Source: Amycolatopsis cihanbeyliensis (GTDB taxonomy: Bacteria > Actinomycetota > Actinomycetes > Mycobacteriales > Pseudonocardiaceae). Taken from it: DNA of 64,000 nt. Under the pieces are notes generated by a model, which saw only the letters and a list, made by a program, of their open reading frames with translations, was not told where the DNA came from and searched no databases. Below are positions 25,912-34,481 of this stretch, one piece after another. Made by a program: the position numbers and the translations under genes. The number at the start of each line of letters is the position of its first letter. The stretch's first letter is position 1. The DNA is taken from positions 372,001-436,000 of the forward strand of contig NZ_VFML01000001.1 in assembly GCF_006715045.1 (NCBI RefSeq). Reading direction: 5' to 3'.

Positions 25912-26865
25912 TCACCCCGCGTAGCGCGCGGTCAGCTCCGTACCCAGCCGCGCGAGCTCGGCCCGGACCTCGTCCGGTTCCACGACATCCACCAGCGCAC
26001 CCCAGCCCGCCAGCTGCCGCGCGATGTCCAGTGCGGTCGGCGCGGCCACCCGGACGCGCAGCCTGCCGTCCGCGCACCCCTGCCCGGAACCGCCCCGCTC
26101 GGCACGGCAATGGCGGCCGAACTGGTCCCGCAGCACGGGCAGGTACCGGTCCTCGGTCAGCACGGTCGCCGCGACCGGCGAGCGGCGTTGCTCGACCTCG
26201 GCCACGACCCGCTCCCAGGCCGCCGCGAGGTCGAAGTCGGCAGGCCGCTCGGCCGTCTGCTCGGTCGGCACCGCCTCCAGAATCCGGTCCACCCGGAACG
26301 TCCGCTGCCCGTCCCCGGTGCCGGCGACCAGATACCAGACGGCGTCCTTGTCCACCAGGCCCCACGGATCGACCAGTCGCCGGGTGCGTTCCCCCGACCG
26401 GTTGGCGTAGCTCAGCCAGACCTTGCGGTGACCGACCACGGCCTCCTGCAACGCCTCCACCAGCTCCGGCCGCTCGTGCCCGCGCTCACCCCACCACACC
26501 GGATCCACCACGGCCGCCTCCGCGGCGGCCCGCGCCCCGCCGCAAAACGGGCCGGGCAGGGCCCGCACCAGCTTGCGCAGCGCCGACCGCAGCTGCGGCG
26601 CGGTCGCGGTCCCTGCGAGCAGGAACAACGCCTGCGCCTCGGCCTCGGTGAGCCCGCTCAGGTCGGTCCGCGCACCACCGACGAGGGACCACCCACCGCC
26701 CCGTCCGGGCTGCGGGTACACCGGCACACCAGCGGTGGACAGCGCCTCCAGGTCCCGACGTGCGGTCGCGACGGACACCTCGAGCTCACCCGCCAGCTCC
26801 GCCGCGGTCACCCGGCCCCTGGCCTGCATCAGCAACAGCACCGCCACCAGCCGGTCCGCACGCAT
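25912..26865 (-). CDS. YafY-type HTH-WYL regulator
   Basis: 317 residues. A DeoR-like HTH opens the protein (VTAAELAGELEVSVATARRDLEALSTAGVPVY). The WYL domain spans about residues 140-215 (KVWLSYANRSGERTRRLVDPWG, then AVWYLVAGTGDGQRTFRVDRI), followed by a WCX-like end. WYL proteins sense nucleic-acid or small ligands and regulate their neighbours. It is divergent from a VOC gene, with a perfect 9-bp inverted repeat between them. Confidence 0.9.
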   Translation of the reverse strand: MRADRLVAVLLLMQARGRVTAAELAGELEVSVATARRDLEALSTAGVPVYPQPGRGGGWSLVGGARTDLSGLTEAEAQALFLLAGTATAPQLRSALRKLVRALPGPFCGGARAAAEAAVVDPVWWGERGHERPELVEALQEAVVGHRKVWLSYANRSGERTRRLVDPWGLVDKDAVWYLVAGTGDGQRTFRVDRILEAVPTEQTAERPADFDLAAAWERVVAEVEQRRSPVAATVLTEDRYLPVLRDQFGRHCRAERGGSGQGCADGRLRVRVAAPTALDIARQLAGWGALVDVVEPDEVRAELARLGTELTARYAG

Positions 26866-26884
26866 GCGGCTTCAGTCTGCCAGA

Positions 26885-26909
26885 AAAGTGCTCGGTAGAT
26901 GAGCACTTT
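26885..26909. promoter_or_regulatory. Inverted repeat, candidate WYL-regulator operator
   Basis: AAAGTGCTC-N7-GAGCACTTT, perfect 9-bp arms, 19 bp upstream of the regulator start and 52 bp before the VOC gene. Confidence 0.65.
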
Positions 26910-26961
26910 CCGCCGCAGGATGAGGTCAGCTCCAACCAGGACCAACCAGAAAAGGAACCTC

Positions 26962-27373
26962 ATGTTGCGCGGATTCACCACCATCTCCTATTTCGCCGAC
27001 GACCTGGACGTCGCCCAGCGGTGGTACACCGGGCTGCGGGGGCTCGAGCCCTACTTCTCCCGTTCCGGTCCGGACGGCCGGCTGGCCTACATCGAGTACC
27101 GCATCGGCGACTACGGCACGAGCTGGGCATCGTCGACAGCCGCTACACCCCGGCGGCGCGAGCCCCGGCCACGGCGGTGCCATCATGTACTGGCACGTCG
27201 ACGATGTGGCCGCGGCCATGGAACGGCTCCTGTCCCTTGGCGCGCGGGAGCACCAGGCCATCACCGAACGGGGCACCGGGTTCGTCACCGCCGCCGTGCT
27301 GGATCCGTTCGGGAACATCCTCGGCATCATGTACAACCAGCACTACCTGGACGTGCTCCGGAAAGGGGCGTAG
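26962..27373 (+). pseudogene. VOC (glyoxalase-fold) gene with two -1 frameshifts
   Basis: The reading frame starts MLRGFTTISYFADDLDVAQR and would be a normal 137-residue VOC protein. One base is missing at 27120/27121 (T then LGIVDSRYTPAAR in the next frame) and one more at 27160/27161 (IMYWHVDDVAAAMERLLSLG in the third frame, ending VLRKGA at 27373). Both breaks occur in the context CG^AGC, exactly 40 bp apart, where CGGAGC would restore the frame. This could be a sequencing error rather than decay. It directly abuts the next gene (TAG-ATG). Confidence 0.75.
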
Positions 27374-28189
27374 ATGGCGGCTTCCCCGCACTCGATCCCG
27401 GCGATCACCAGCAGGCTCCGCGCCGTGGGCTGCGTGTTCGCCGAGGACGAGGCGCGGCTGCTCGCCGAGGCCGCGCACTCGCCGGAGCACCTCAGCGCAC
27501 TGGTGGACCGCCGGGTCACCGGCTTGCCCCTGGAACAGATCCTCGGCTGGGCACAGTTCCACGACCTGCGGATCGCGGTGGAGCCGGACGTGTTCGTCCC
27601 GCGCAGGCGCACCGAGCTGCTGGTGCGGCAGGCGACCGAACTCGCCCGGCCCGGCGCGGTCGTACTGGACCTGTGCTGCGGCACGGGCGCGGTCGGTGCC
27701 GCGCTGGCTACCATCGTGGACCGGGCCGAGGTACACGCGGCCGACCTGGATCCCGCCGCGGTGCGCTGCGCGCGCCGCAACCTGGCTGCCGCGGGCGGCA
27801 GGGTGTACGAGGGTGACCTGTACGAACCGGTACCGGCCCGGCTGCGCGGAAACGTGGACCTGCTGGTGGTGAACGCGCCCTATGTACCCACCGACGCGGT
27901 CGACCTGATGCCGCCGGAGGCCCGCCTGCACGAGCCCCGTGCCGCGCTCGACGGCGGGGCGGACGGGCTCAGCGTGCAGCGCAGGGTGGTGGCCGAGGCA
28001 CGGAACTGGCTGGCGCCCCGCGGCCACCTGCTGATCGAGACGAGCGAGCCGCAGGCGCCGCGGCTGGCCGGCGCCTGCGCCGACGCAGGGCTGGTGACGC
28101 GGATCGTCGGCTCCGCCGAGCTGGACGCCACCGTCGTCCTCGGCTCGGCCGGGCTGGTGCCGGACCCTGCCATTACCATGACGGCATGA
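27374..28189 (+). CDS. HemK/PrmC-like N5-glutamine methyltransferase paralogue
   Basis: 271 residues. The N-terminal helical domain carries VTGLPLEQILGWAQFHDL and PDVFVPRRRTELL, as in PrmC. The SAM site is VVLDLCCGTGAVGAAL with the acidic strand-2 end VHAADLDPAAV. The family NPPY motif is NAPY here (VVNAPYVP), a Pro-to-Ala change. It is annotated family-wide as putative protein N5-glutamine methyltransferase and is probably a paralogue of the true PrmC, with an unknown target. It overlaps the adenosine-deaminase start by 4 bp. Confidence 0.83.
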   Translation: MAASPHSIPAITSRLRAVGCVFAEDEARLLAEAAHSPEHLSALVDRRVTGLPLEQILGWAQFHDLRIAVEPDVFVPRRRTELLVRQATELARPGAVVLDLCCGTGAVGAALATIVDRAEVHAADLDPAAVRCARRNLAAAGGRVYEGDLYEPVPARLRGNVDLLVVNAPYVPTDAVDLMPPEARLHEPRAALDGGADGLSVQRRVVAEARNWLAPRGHLLIETSEPQAPRLAGACADAGLVTRIVGSAELDATVVLGSAGLVPDPAITMTA

Positions 28190-29238
28190 CGGGGCTCGCC
28201 GAATTCATCGCCGGTATTCCGAAATGCGAGCTGCACGTACACATCGAGGGCACGCTCGAACCCGAGATGAAGTTCGACTTCGCCGAGCGTAACGATCTCG
28301 TGCTGCCGTATGCCGACGTCGCGCAGCTACGCGCCGCGTACGCCTTCCACGACCTGCCCTCCTTCCTGAAGGCGTACTACGAGGGGATGGAGGTGCTGCT
28401 GACCGAGCAGGACTTCTACGACCTCGCCTGGGCCTACCTGGCCAGGGCGCACGCCCAGAACGTGCGCTACGCGGAGATCTTCTTCGACCCGCAGGCCCAC
28501 ACTTCGCGGGGTGTCTCCTTCGACACCGTCATCCGCGGGCTGCGCAGGGCGCTGATGGACGCCTACCGGCTGCTCGACCTGCGCGCCCAGCTCATCATGT
28601 GCTTCCTGCGGGACCTCCCGGCGGGATACGCCATGGCTACTCTGCTGGAATCCCTGCCCTACAAGGAATGGATCGTCGGCGTCGGGCTCGACTCCGACGA
28701 GCACGGGAACCCGCCTTCTGCCTTCGCCGCCGTGTTCGAACGGGCCCGTGCCGAGGGTTACTTCCTGACCATGCACTGCGATGTCGACCAGGTGAACACC
28801 ACCGAGCACATCCGGCAGTGCCTGGCCGTGATCGGGGTGGACCGGATCGACCACGGCGTGAACGCGCTGGACGATCCGGCCCTGCACACCGAGATCGCCC
28901 GCCGCGGGCTCGGCCTGACCGTGTGCCCGATCTCCAACCGCCATGTCCGGGGCGACCTCGGCCATGACGCGCTGCGGCGGATGCTGGAACTGGGCATGCG
29001 GGCCACGGTCAACTCCGACGACCCGGCGTACTTCGGTGGCTACGTCACCGAGAACCTGCTGGCCGTGAGCGAGGCCGCCGGCCTGGGGGAGTGGGAGGTG
29101 CTCCAACTCGAGCGCAACGCGTTCGAGATCGCCTGGCTGCCGGCAGGAGTGCGGGATCACTACCTCGCCGAGCTGGGTGCCTACGGCGAGGCCGGAGGCA
29201 CCCAGTCCCAGGGCGTGGTCGAGCACCACCGGATCTGA
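28186..29238 (+). CDS. Adenosine/adenine deaminase family metal hydrolase
   Basis: 350 residues, ADA length. Metal ligands are visible: H17 and H19 in LHVHIEG, H197, and D278 with D279 in NSDDPAYF; H223 lies in IDHGVNAL. The family motif HAGE, whose Glu protonates the purine, reads HCDVD here (197-201), so the usual Glu position is Val200 with Asp201 next to it. This may mark a subfamily with a different aminohydrolase substrate. ATG 28186 overlaps the methyltransferase stop, so the two are coupled. Confidence 0.85.
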   Translation: MTGLAEFIAGIPKCELHVHIEGTLEPEMKFDFAERNDLVLPYADVAQLRAAYAFHDLPSFLKAYYEGMEVLLTEQDFYDLAWAYLARAHAQNVRYAEIFFDPQAHTSRGVSFDTVIRGLRRALMDAYRLLDLRAQLIMCFLRDLPAGYAMATLLESLPYKEWIVGVGLDSDEHGNPPSAFAAVFERARAEGYFLTMHCDVDQVNTTEHIRQCLAVIGVDRIDHGVNALDDPALHTEIARRGLGLTVCPISNRHVRGDLGHDALRRMLELGMRATVNSDDPAYFGGYVTENLLAVSEAAGLGEWEVLQLERNAFEIAWLPAGVRDHYLAELGAYGEAGGTQSQGVVEHHRI

Positions 29239-29247
29239 TCGGCGAGA

Positions 29248-29722
29248 TCAGAACACCTCGACGACCGAATAGCCACCGGTGGTCGTCAGCGCCACGGTGC
29301 TGACGACCAGTATGCCGTTGAAGAGTTTGTCGCTGAGCAGCCGTGGGTCCGTTTCGGTCTGACGCAGGTACCAGACGGCTACCACCACCGCGGGCAGCAC
29401 GACGGCGCTGGCGATCCCGCCCAGTTGGATCATGAACACCGGAGACTGGACGAAGAGGTAGACGATGCCCCAGACGATGGGCAGGGCCACGGTGAATATC
29501 CGGATCCATCGCTTGCGTGCCGCGACGTTCCTGCCAGTCGAGAAACCCCGCGGAGCTGAGGAAGTTGGTATAGAAGCGAGCCCATTCCGGCAGGGCAGCC
29601 CAGAGGGTCGAACCCAGCACAACGACCGCGCCGATAAGGAACGCGGTGGATGCCCAGGAGCCGAGGGTGACGCTGACACCACCGAGAACACTCAGGGCAC
29701 CCGGTCGGACACCCCATGTCAA
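29248..29722 (-). pseudogene. Nramp-type metal transporter, 3' remnant with frameshift
   Basis: The minus strand reads SVTLGSWASTAFLIGAVVVL and YTNFLSSAGFLDWQE in one frame, then switches near 29525-29540 to ARKRWIRIFTVALPIVWGIV and FVQSPVFMIQLGGIASAVVL up to the stop at 29248. This is the C-terminal third of Nramp-like divalent-metal transporters. The first about 250 residues are missing and one frameshift splits the rest. Confidence 0.7.
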
Positions 29723-29761
29723 ACATGGCGGTTGGTCATATCCACGGGCCGAACTGGATGC

Positions 29762-31015
29762 CTACGGCGATGCCCCGGCGTCGCCCAGTCGTGAGGCTTG
29801 AGCGTAGAGGTAGCGCTGCTGCGGGATGTTCGTGGTGCGTTCGGCCGCCTCCAGGTAGGCCGCGTGAGCCCGTTCCGGTTCGCCCGCCGTCTCCAGCAGG
29901 TGCGCCCTGGCCGCGGGCAGCCGGTGATCGCCGGTGAGACGCTCGTCGGCCTCGAGCTTCGCCAGCAGGTCCAGGCCGGCGGGCGCACCCCGGACCATGG
30001 CTACCGCGACCGCGTGGTTCAACGCGATCACCGGGTTGTCCGAGATGCGCAGCAACAGCTCGTACAGCGCCACGATCTGCGGCCAATCGGTCCGCTCGCT
30101 GCTGGGTGCCTCGTCGTGCACTGCCGCGATGGCGGCCTGCAACTGGTACGGCCCGGCGGGGCCATGGGGGAGCACGCCGGTGAGCAGGGCCGTACCCTCG
30201 GCGATCAGCTCGGTATCCCACCGGGTGCGGTCCTGCTCGGCCATGAGGATCAGCGACCCGTCCGGCCCGGTCCGCGCCGGCTTGCGCGCGTCGGTGAGCA
30301 ACATCAGCGCCAGCAGCCCGGCGATCTCACCATCCTCGGGCAGCGAGTGGTGCAGGACCCTGGTGAGCCGGATCGCCTCGGCGGTGAGATCGTCGCGGCG
30401 CAGGCTGGGCCCCGAGGTCGTGGCGTACCCTTCATTGAAGATCAGATACAGCACGTGCAGCACGGCGCCGAGCCGTCCGTCCCGCTCCGCGTCCGCCGGC
30501 ATGCCGAACGGCAGGCCACTGCTGGTGATGGTCCGCTTGGCCCTGGTGATCCGCCGGGTCATCGTCGCCTCCGGCACGAGGAACGCGCGGGCGATCTCCG
30601 CGGTGGTCAGCCCGCCCACCGCGCGCAGGGTGAGCGCGATCTGCGAGGCAGCCGACAGCGAGGGATGGCAGCACAGGAACAGCAGGATCAGGGTGTCGTC
30701 GGCGTCCTGAGCGGCCCGGTCGGCCGCGGGCGCGAGCCAGTGGCCGGGGAGCGTCCACTGGACCAGTGTGTCCTCCCGCTGCCTGCGGGCCTGCTCGCTG
30801 CGCAGCAGGTCGGTCAGCTTGCGCGCGGCCACCCGGATCAGCCAGCCACGCGGGTTGGCCGGGGTGCCCTCGGCAGGCCACTGGGTCGCCGCCGCCAGCA
30901 GTGCTTCCTGCACGGCGTCCTCGGCAAGGTCGAAGTGGCCGTACCGCCGGACGACCGCGCCGAGGGCCTGCGGCGCCAGGGCGCGCAGCAGGCCCTCCAG
31001 TTCGGTATCGGGCAC
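29762..31015 (-). CDS. ECF42-type RNA polymerase sigma factor (copy 3)
   Basis: 417 residues from GTG 31015. Sigma-2: FDLAEDAVQEALLAAATQWP and ANPRGWLIRVAARKLTDLLR. Sigma-4: LTLRAVGGLTTAEIARAFLVPEATMTRRITRAKR. The TPR-like C-terminal extension contains NHAVAVAMVRGAPAGLDLL. It starts 2 bp after the stop of a DGPF gene, so the pair is one transcription unit as in copy 2. Third ECF42 system in the window; sequence divergence between the three indicates old paralogues, not a recent duplication. Confidence 0.92.
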   Translation of the reverse strand: MPDTELEGLLRALAPQALGAVVRRYGHFDLAEDAVQEALLAAATQWPAEGTPANPRGWLIRVAARKLTDLLRSEQARRQREDTLVQWTLPGHWLAPAADRAAQDADDTLILLFLCCHPSLSAASQIALTLRAVGGLTTAEIARAFLVPEATMTRRITRAKRTITSSGLPFGMPADAERDGRLGAVLHVLYLIFNEGYATTSGPSLRRDDLTAEAIRLTRVLHHSLPEDGEIAGLLALMLLTDARKPARTGPDGSLILMAEQDRTRWDTELIAEGTALLTGVLPHGPAGPYQLQAAIAAVHDEAPSSERTDWPQIVALYELLLRISDNPVIALNHAVAVAMVRGAPAGLDLLAKLEADERLTGDHRLPAARAHLLETAGEPERAHAAYLEAAERTTNIPQQRYLYAQASRLGDAGASP

Positions 31016-31017
31016 TC

Positions 31018-31413
31018 TCAGAGTTCCGGCTCGGAGCCCGCCACCGGCCGCACGTCGATCGGACGCTGCGGTCCCGGCCCCGAGCCCAGCTTGGCGGCGA
31101 TCTCGGTCGCCCGGTCGAAGCTGGCGCAGTCCACGATCCAGTAGCCGGCAAGGATTTCCTGGGTCTCGGCGTACGGCCCGTCGGTCACGACCGGCGCGCC
31201 CTCCCTCAACTCCACCCGCCTGGTGTGCACCGGCGCGGCGAGGCCCTGCGCGTCCACGAACTCCCCGGACTCCTCCAGCTCCTGGTTGAACGCCAGCAGG
31301 AACTCGTCAATCTCCGCCATGTCCTGCGCGGACAGGCTCGGCTGCTCGCCCTCGTTGCCCGCCATGGCGTTGTAGTCCTGCTGCGTGCCGGGGATCATCA
31401 GGATGTACTTCAT
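31018..31413 (-). CDS. DGPF/YCII-domain protein, partner of ECF42 (copy 3)
   Basis: 131 residues from ATG 31413, which has GGAGG seven bases upstream. The signature is VVTDGPYAETQEILAGYWIV. It starts MKYILMIPGTQQDYNAM, the common YCII N-terminus. Two bases separate it from the sigma gene. As with the other copies, it is probably both partner and target of its ECF42 factor. Confidence 0.92.
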   Translation of the reverse strand: MKYILMIPGTQQDYNAMAGNEGEQPSLSAQDMAEIDEFLLAFNQELEESGEFVDAQGLAAPVHTRRVELREGAPVVTDGPYAETQEILAGYWIVDCASFDRATEIAAKLGSGPGPQRPIDVRPVAGSEPEL

Positions 31414-31467
31414 GTCGGCTCCTCCGTTGTGTCGTGTCGGCACCGCGTGCCTGCCTTCACCCGAGAC

Positions 31468-31494
31468 GTCGGAGCCAATCACCGGGACCGGACA
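31468..31494 (-). promoter_or_regulatory. Candidate ECF42-type promoter before DGPF gene 3
   Basis: On the minus strand: TGTCCG (31494-31489), 17-bp spacer, CGAC (31471-31468), 54 bp before the DGPF ATG. The -35-like element matches TGTCGA in 4 of 6 positions, so it is weaker than the other two. Confidence 0.4.
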
Positions 31495-31534
31495 CCCCCT
31501 ACCGCACCGATTTCACCCAATATAGTAAGCCCCG

Positions 31535-32554
31535 ATGAACGGAACGGTGTGGTTGGCGGCCGGCGGGGTCCTGCTGCTGGCAGGTGGGGCAATCCTGCTG
31601 CTCCACTGGTGGCGACCGCGAACCGACGGGGCGCCGCTCGCGCTCGCCGGCACGTTCCTGGTGTCACTGGGGCTGCTGGGCGCGGTGGCGGGCCTGCTGC
31701 TGTTCGAACCGGACACCACCGCCGTGGACGCACTGAAGACAGGTGGCCTTGCCGGTGGGGCAGTGGTAGCCCTGTACGCGCTGTGGCTCAATGACCGCCG
31801 TCGCAGGGTGGAGGAAAGCCGTCAGCAGCTGGAGAACGAGCGGGCCGAGCACGACAGGGAAAAGTCGGCCGATGAGCGCTTCGCCAGGGCGGTGGAGCTA
31901 CTGGGGCAGGAGGCCGACCAGGCCAGGGTCGGTGCGGTGGCGGCACTCGCCGGGGTCGCCCGTGCCCGGCCGGAGTACACCCAGGTCGTGCTCGACGTGC
32001 TGTGTGCGTACCTGCGCAGGCCGTTCGACCATCCGCGTTATCAGCTGCATCAGGGGGAGTGGGACCGCGCCCGCACCGAGGAGGCGGAGCGAGAGTTGCA
32101 GGTGCGGCTGTCCGCGCAACGGGTGATCGCGGACCTCCTCCCGGACGTGGGTGACCCGGATGGCATCGAGTACAGCCTTGACCTGACCGGCGCCGCGCTG
32201 GAGTACTTCCGGCTGCGGGACCGGATGGTGGGCACGCTCGTGCTGCGGTATGCCACCTTGTTCAGCAGCAACGACTTCAGTGGCTCGGTGTTCCGGCGTA
32301 ACGTCTGGCTGACCGCCGCGACAGTTCGCGGAGGCCGGCTGGACGGGCAACTGCTGTGTCGCGACGTCACCTTCGGCAAACGCGCCTGGTTCAGCGGTTT
32401 CACGGCCAAGGGCAGGGTGCTGTTCACCGGCACCAGTTTCCACGGTCCGGCCAAGTTCAGCGGGTCCGAGTTCTCCGGCGAGACCGACTTCACCGGCTGC
32501 ACCTTCGCCGAGCCCCCACTCGACCCGCCGGTTCAGGCTCGGGCACGCTGCTGA
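31535..32554 (+). CDS. Membrane protein with pentapeptide-repeat C-terminus
   Basis: 339 residues. Three hydrophobic segments open the protein (TVWLAAGGVLLLAGGAILLL, LAGTFLVSLGLLGAVAGLLL, LAGGAVVALYALWL). A charged helical stretch follows (RRRVEESRQQLENERAEHDR), then an armadillo-like block (RAVELLGQEADQARVGAVAA). The last 80 residues contain degenerate pentapeptide repeats (A/F-x-x-x-x: LFTGTSFHGPAKFSGSEFSG). This architecture is common in actinomycetes, and its function is unknown; cytosolic repeats tethered to the membrane are predicted. The 3' end overlaps the convergent MFS gene by 65 bp. Confidence 0.8.
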   Translation: MNGTVWLAAGGVLLLAGGAILLLHWWRPRTDGAPLALAGTFLVSLGLLGAVAGLLLFEPDTTAVDALKTGGLAGGAVVALYALWLNDRRRRVEESRQQLENERAEHDREKSADERFARAVELLGQEADQARVGAVAALAGVARARPEYTQVVLDVLCAYLRRPFDHPRYQLHQGEWDRARTEEAERELQVRLSAQRVIADLLPDVGDPDGIEYSLDLTGAALEYFRLRDRMVGTLVLRYATLFSSNDFSGSVFRRNVWLTAATVRGGRLDGQLLCRDVTFGKRAWFSGFTAKGRVLFTGTSFHGPAKFSGSEFSGETDFTGCTFAEPPLDPPVQARARC

Positions 32555-33749
32555 CCCGGCGCGGTGCTCCACTGACGACGCACGCGCGTGGTCTCCGCGG
32601 CCGGGTCGTGTGGCCGGTGAGTGCCCAGGTGGCGAGTGCGCAGAGCGCGAGTGCCGCACCGAGCATGGTGGGGCCCGTCCAGCCCGCGGCGTCGAACAGT
32701 CCGGTGGTCGCGGTGGCTCCGAGTGCGGAGCCGAGGGAGTAGAAGACCATGTATCCGCCGATGGTGCTGCTGGTGCGGTCGGGGTATGCGGTGGTGAGGA
32801 TGTGCTGGTTGCTGACGTGCACGGCCTGGACGGCGAAGTCGAGCACGAGCACGCCGAGGACCAGTACGAGCAGGGACCAGCCGAGCTGTCCGATCGCGAT
32901 CCAGGAGCCGAGCAGGAGGGCGAGCGCGATGCCGCTGACCCGGCTGGCGTGCCCGGCGTCGCCCCAGCGGCCGGATCGGGCGGCGCCCAGAGCGCCGGCG
33001 AGCCCGGCGATGCCGAACAGCCCGATCTGCCCTTCGCTCAGGTGCCACGGCTCACCGGACAGGGGCAGCGCCATACCGCTCCAGAGGGTGCCGAAGGAGG
33101 CGAAGAGGAAGAAGGCGATCAGCCCACGGCTGAGGAAGACCGGCTGGGCGAACAGCCCGGCAAGGGATCGGATGACCTGTCGGTACCGTTCGGTGCCGGC
33201 ACGGGCATCCGCGGGTAGCGCGATGAGGCTGAGGGCGCAGAGGGCTGCGGCGAGCGCCGCCAGTACGAGGTAGCTGCTGCGCCAGCCCCACAGGTCGGCC
33301 AGGCTTCCGGTGACGATCCGGGCGCCGAGGATGCCGACCACCACGCCGGAGGTGACGACGCCGAGGTTGCGTCCACGCTGGCCGGGCGGGGAGATCGAGG
33401 CCGCGTAGGCGACCGCGGTCTGTACCACCACCGCGAACACACCCGCGACGGCGAGGCCGCTGAACGCCACCCAGGCGGCCGGTGCGGCCGCGGTGACCGC
33501 CAGCCCGGCCGCCACCAGCCCCAGGTGCGCGGCGATCAAGCGTCCGCGGTCGAACATGTCACCGAGCGGCACCAGCAGCACCAGCCCGGCGAGGTAGCCC
33601 AGCTGCCCGACGGCCACGAACCAGCCGACCGCATCGCGCGCGACGCCGAGGTCGTGTCCCATCGGCCCCAGCACCGGCTGCCCGGCATAGACGCTGGCGA
33701 CCGCCACCCCGCACACCACCGCCAGCAGCAGCCTCGCCCCTCGACTCAC
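32490..33749 (-). CDS. MFS transporter (DHA1, AraJ/YnfM-like)
   Basis: 419 residues from GTG 33749 (GGAGG upstream). Twelve hydrophobic segments. The loop 2-3 motif reads GDMFDRGRLIAAH and the first helix ARLLLAVVCGVAVASVYAGQPVLGPMG. The family exports sugars, drugs or amino acids. It is divergent from an HxlR regulator and shares a 19-bp direct repeat region with it. The C-terminal tail, rich in Arg and Pro, is read through the end of the convergent pentapeptide gene. Confidence 0.9.
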   Translation of the reverse strand: MSRGARLLLAVVCGVAVASVYAGQPVLGPMGHDLGVARDAVGWFVAVGQLGYLAGLVLLVPLGDMFDRGRLIAAHLGLVAAGLAVTAAAPAAWVAFSGLAVAGVFAVVVQTAVAYAASISPPGQRGRNLGVVTSGVVVGILGARIVTGSLADLWGWRSSYLVLAALAAALCALSLIALPADARAGTERYRQVIRSLAGLFAQPVFLSRGLIAFFLFASFGTLWSGMALPLSGEPWHLSEGQIGLFGIAGLAGALGAARSGRWGDAGHASRVSGIALALLLGSWIAIGQLGWSLLVLVLGVLVLDFAVQAVHVSNQHILTTAYPDRTSSTIGGYMVFYSLGSALGATATTGLFDAAGWTGPTMLGAALALCALATWALTGHTTRPRRPRACVVSGAPRRVSSVPEPEPAGRVGARRRCSR

Positions 33750-33764
33750 CGCTACCTCCCCATT

Positions 33765-33821
33765 TGGTTTCACTTTGCAACTCTTCGGAGGATAGGTCAG
33801 AATGGTTTCATTCCGCAACTC
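33765..33821. promoter_or_regulatory. Direct repeats, candidate HxlR operator
   Basis: TGGTTTCACTTTGCAACTC (33765-33783) and TGGTTTCATTCCGCAACTC (33803-33821) match in 16 of 19 positions, 38 bp apart, between divergent MFS and HxlR genes. Bacillus HxlR is known to bind tandem direct repeats, so direct rather than inverted symmetry is expected. Confidence 0.7.
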
Positions 33822-33833
33822 GTGGAGGGGTAG

Positions 33834-34292
33834 ATGGCACGGGACGACGTGGCGGGGCAGGGCCCCGCGTGGACGGATCCGACCTGCCCGGTTGCGCGGG
33901 CGGTGGACGTGGTCGGGGACCGGTGGAGCCTGCTGATCATCCGGGACGCGATGGACGGTGCCCGCTCGTTCACCGACTTCCAGCAGCGCACGGGCATCGC
34001 CCGCAACATCCTCACTGACCGGCTCCGCAAGCTCACCGCGCACGGCCTGATCACCCGGGTCGAGGCCCCATCGGGCAAACGCAGGGTGTACGCGCTCACC
34101 GCGGCGGGCAAGGACCTGTTCCCCGTGATCGTCACGCTGCGCCAATGGGGCGAGCGGCACGCCTTCGAGGCGGGTGAGACGCACTCGATCCTGGTCGATG
34201 AGCATGGCACGGTCGTTCCGCGGGTCGTCCCCGCTACCGCGGACGGATGGCCACTGACCGGTGACACGACCGCCGTGCGAAAGCGTACGTAA
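33834..34292 (+). CDS. HxlR-family regulator
   Basis: 152 residues. The HxlR signature is CPVARAVDVVGDRWSLLIIRDAMDG, with the single conserved Cys near the N-terminus (C18), followed by FTDFQQRTGIARNILTDRLRKL and the wing. Such proteins sense aldehydes, quinones or redox state, often via that cysteine. It should repress the divergent MFS exporter through the direct repeats upstream. Confidence 0.92.
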   Translation: MARDDVAGQGPAWTDPTCPVARAVDVVGDRWSLLIIRDAMDGARSFTDFQQRTGIARNILTDRLRKLTAHGLITRVEAPSGKRRVYALTAAGKDLFPVIVTLRQWGERHAFEAGETHSILVDEHGTVVPRVVPATADGWPLTGDTTAVRKRT

Positions 34293-34481
34293 ACACCGGG
34301 CGTTGGTGTCCGCTCTCCCCGGACGGTGTCAGGTGGGCGTGACCGTTTCCCTGCTGGGGCCGGCAATGATGGTGACGACCCGCGCACGTTGCGATCCTGA
34401 CTGGTGGGCGAGGACGACTTGCGCGGCCGCGTCCGGCTGGTCTCACCCCCACCGGAGCCGGGCAGTGCCAGGATGGGCAGC

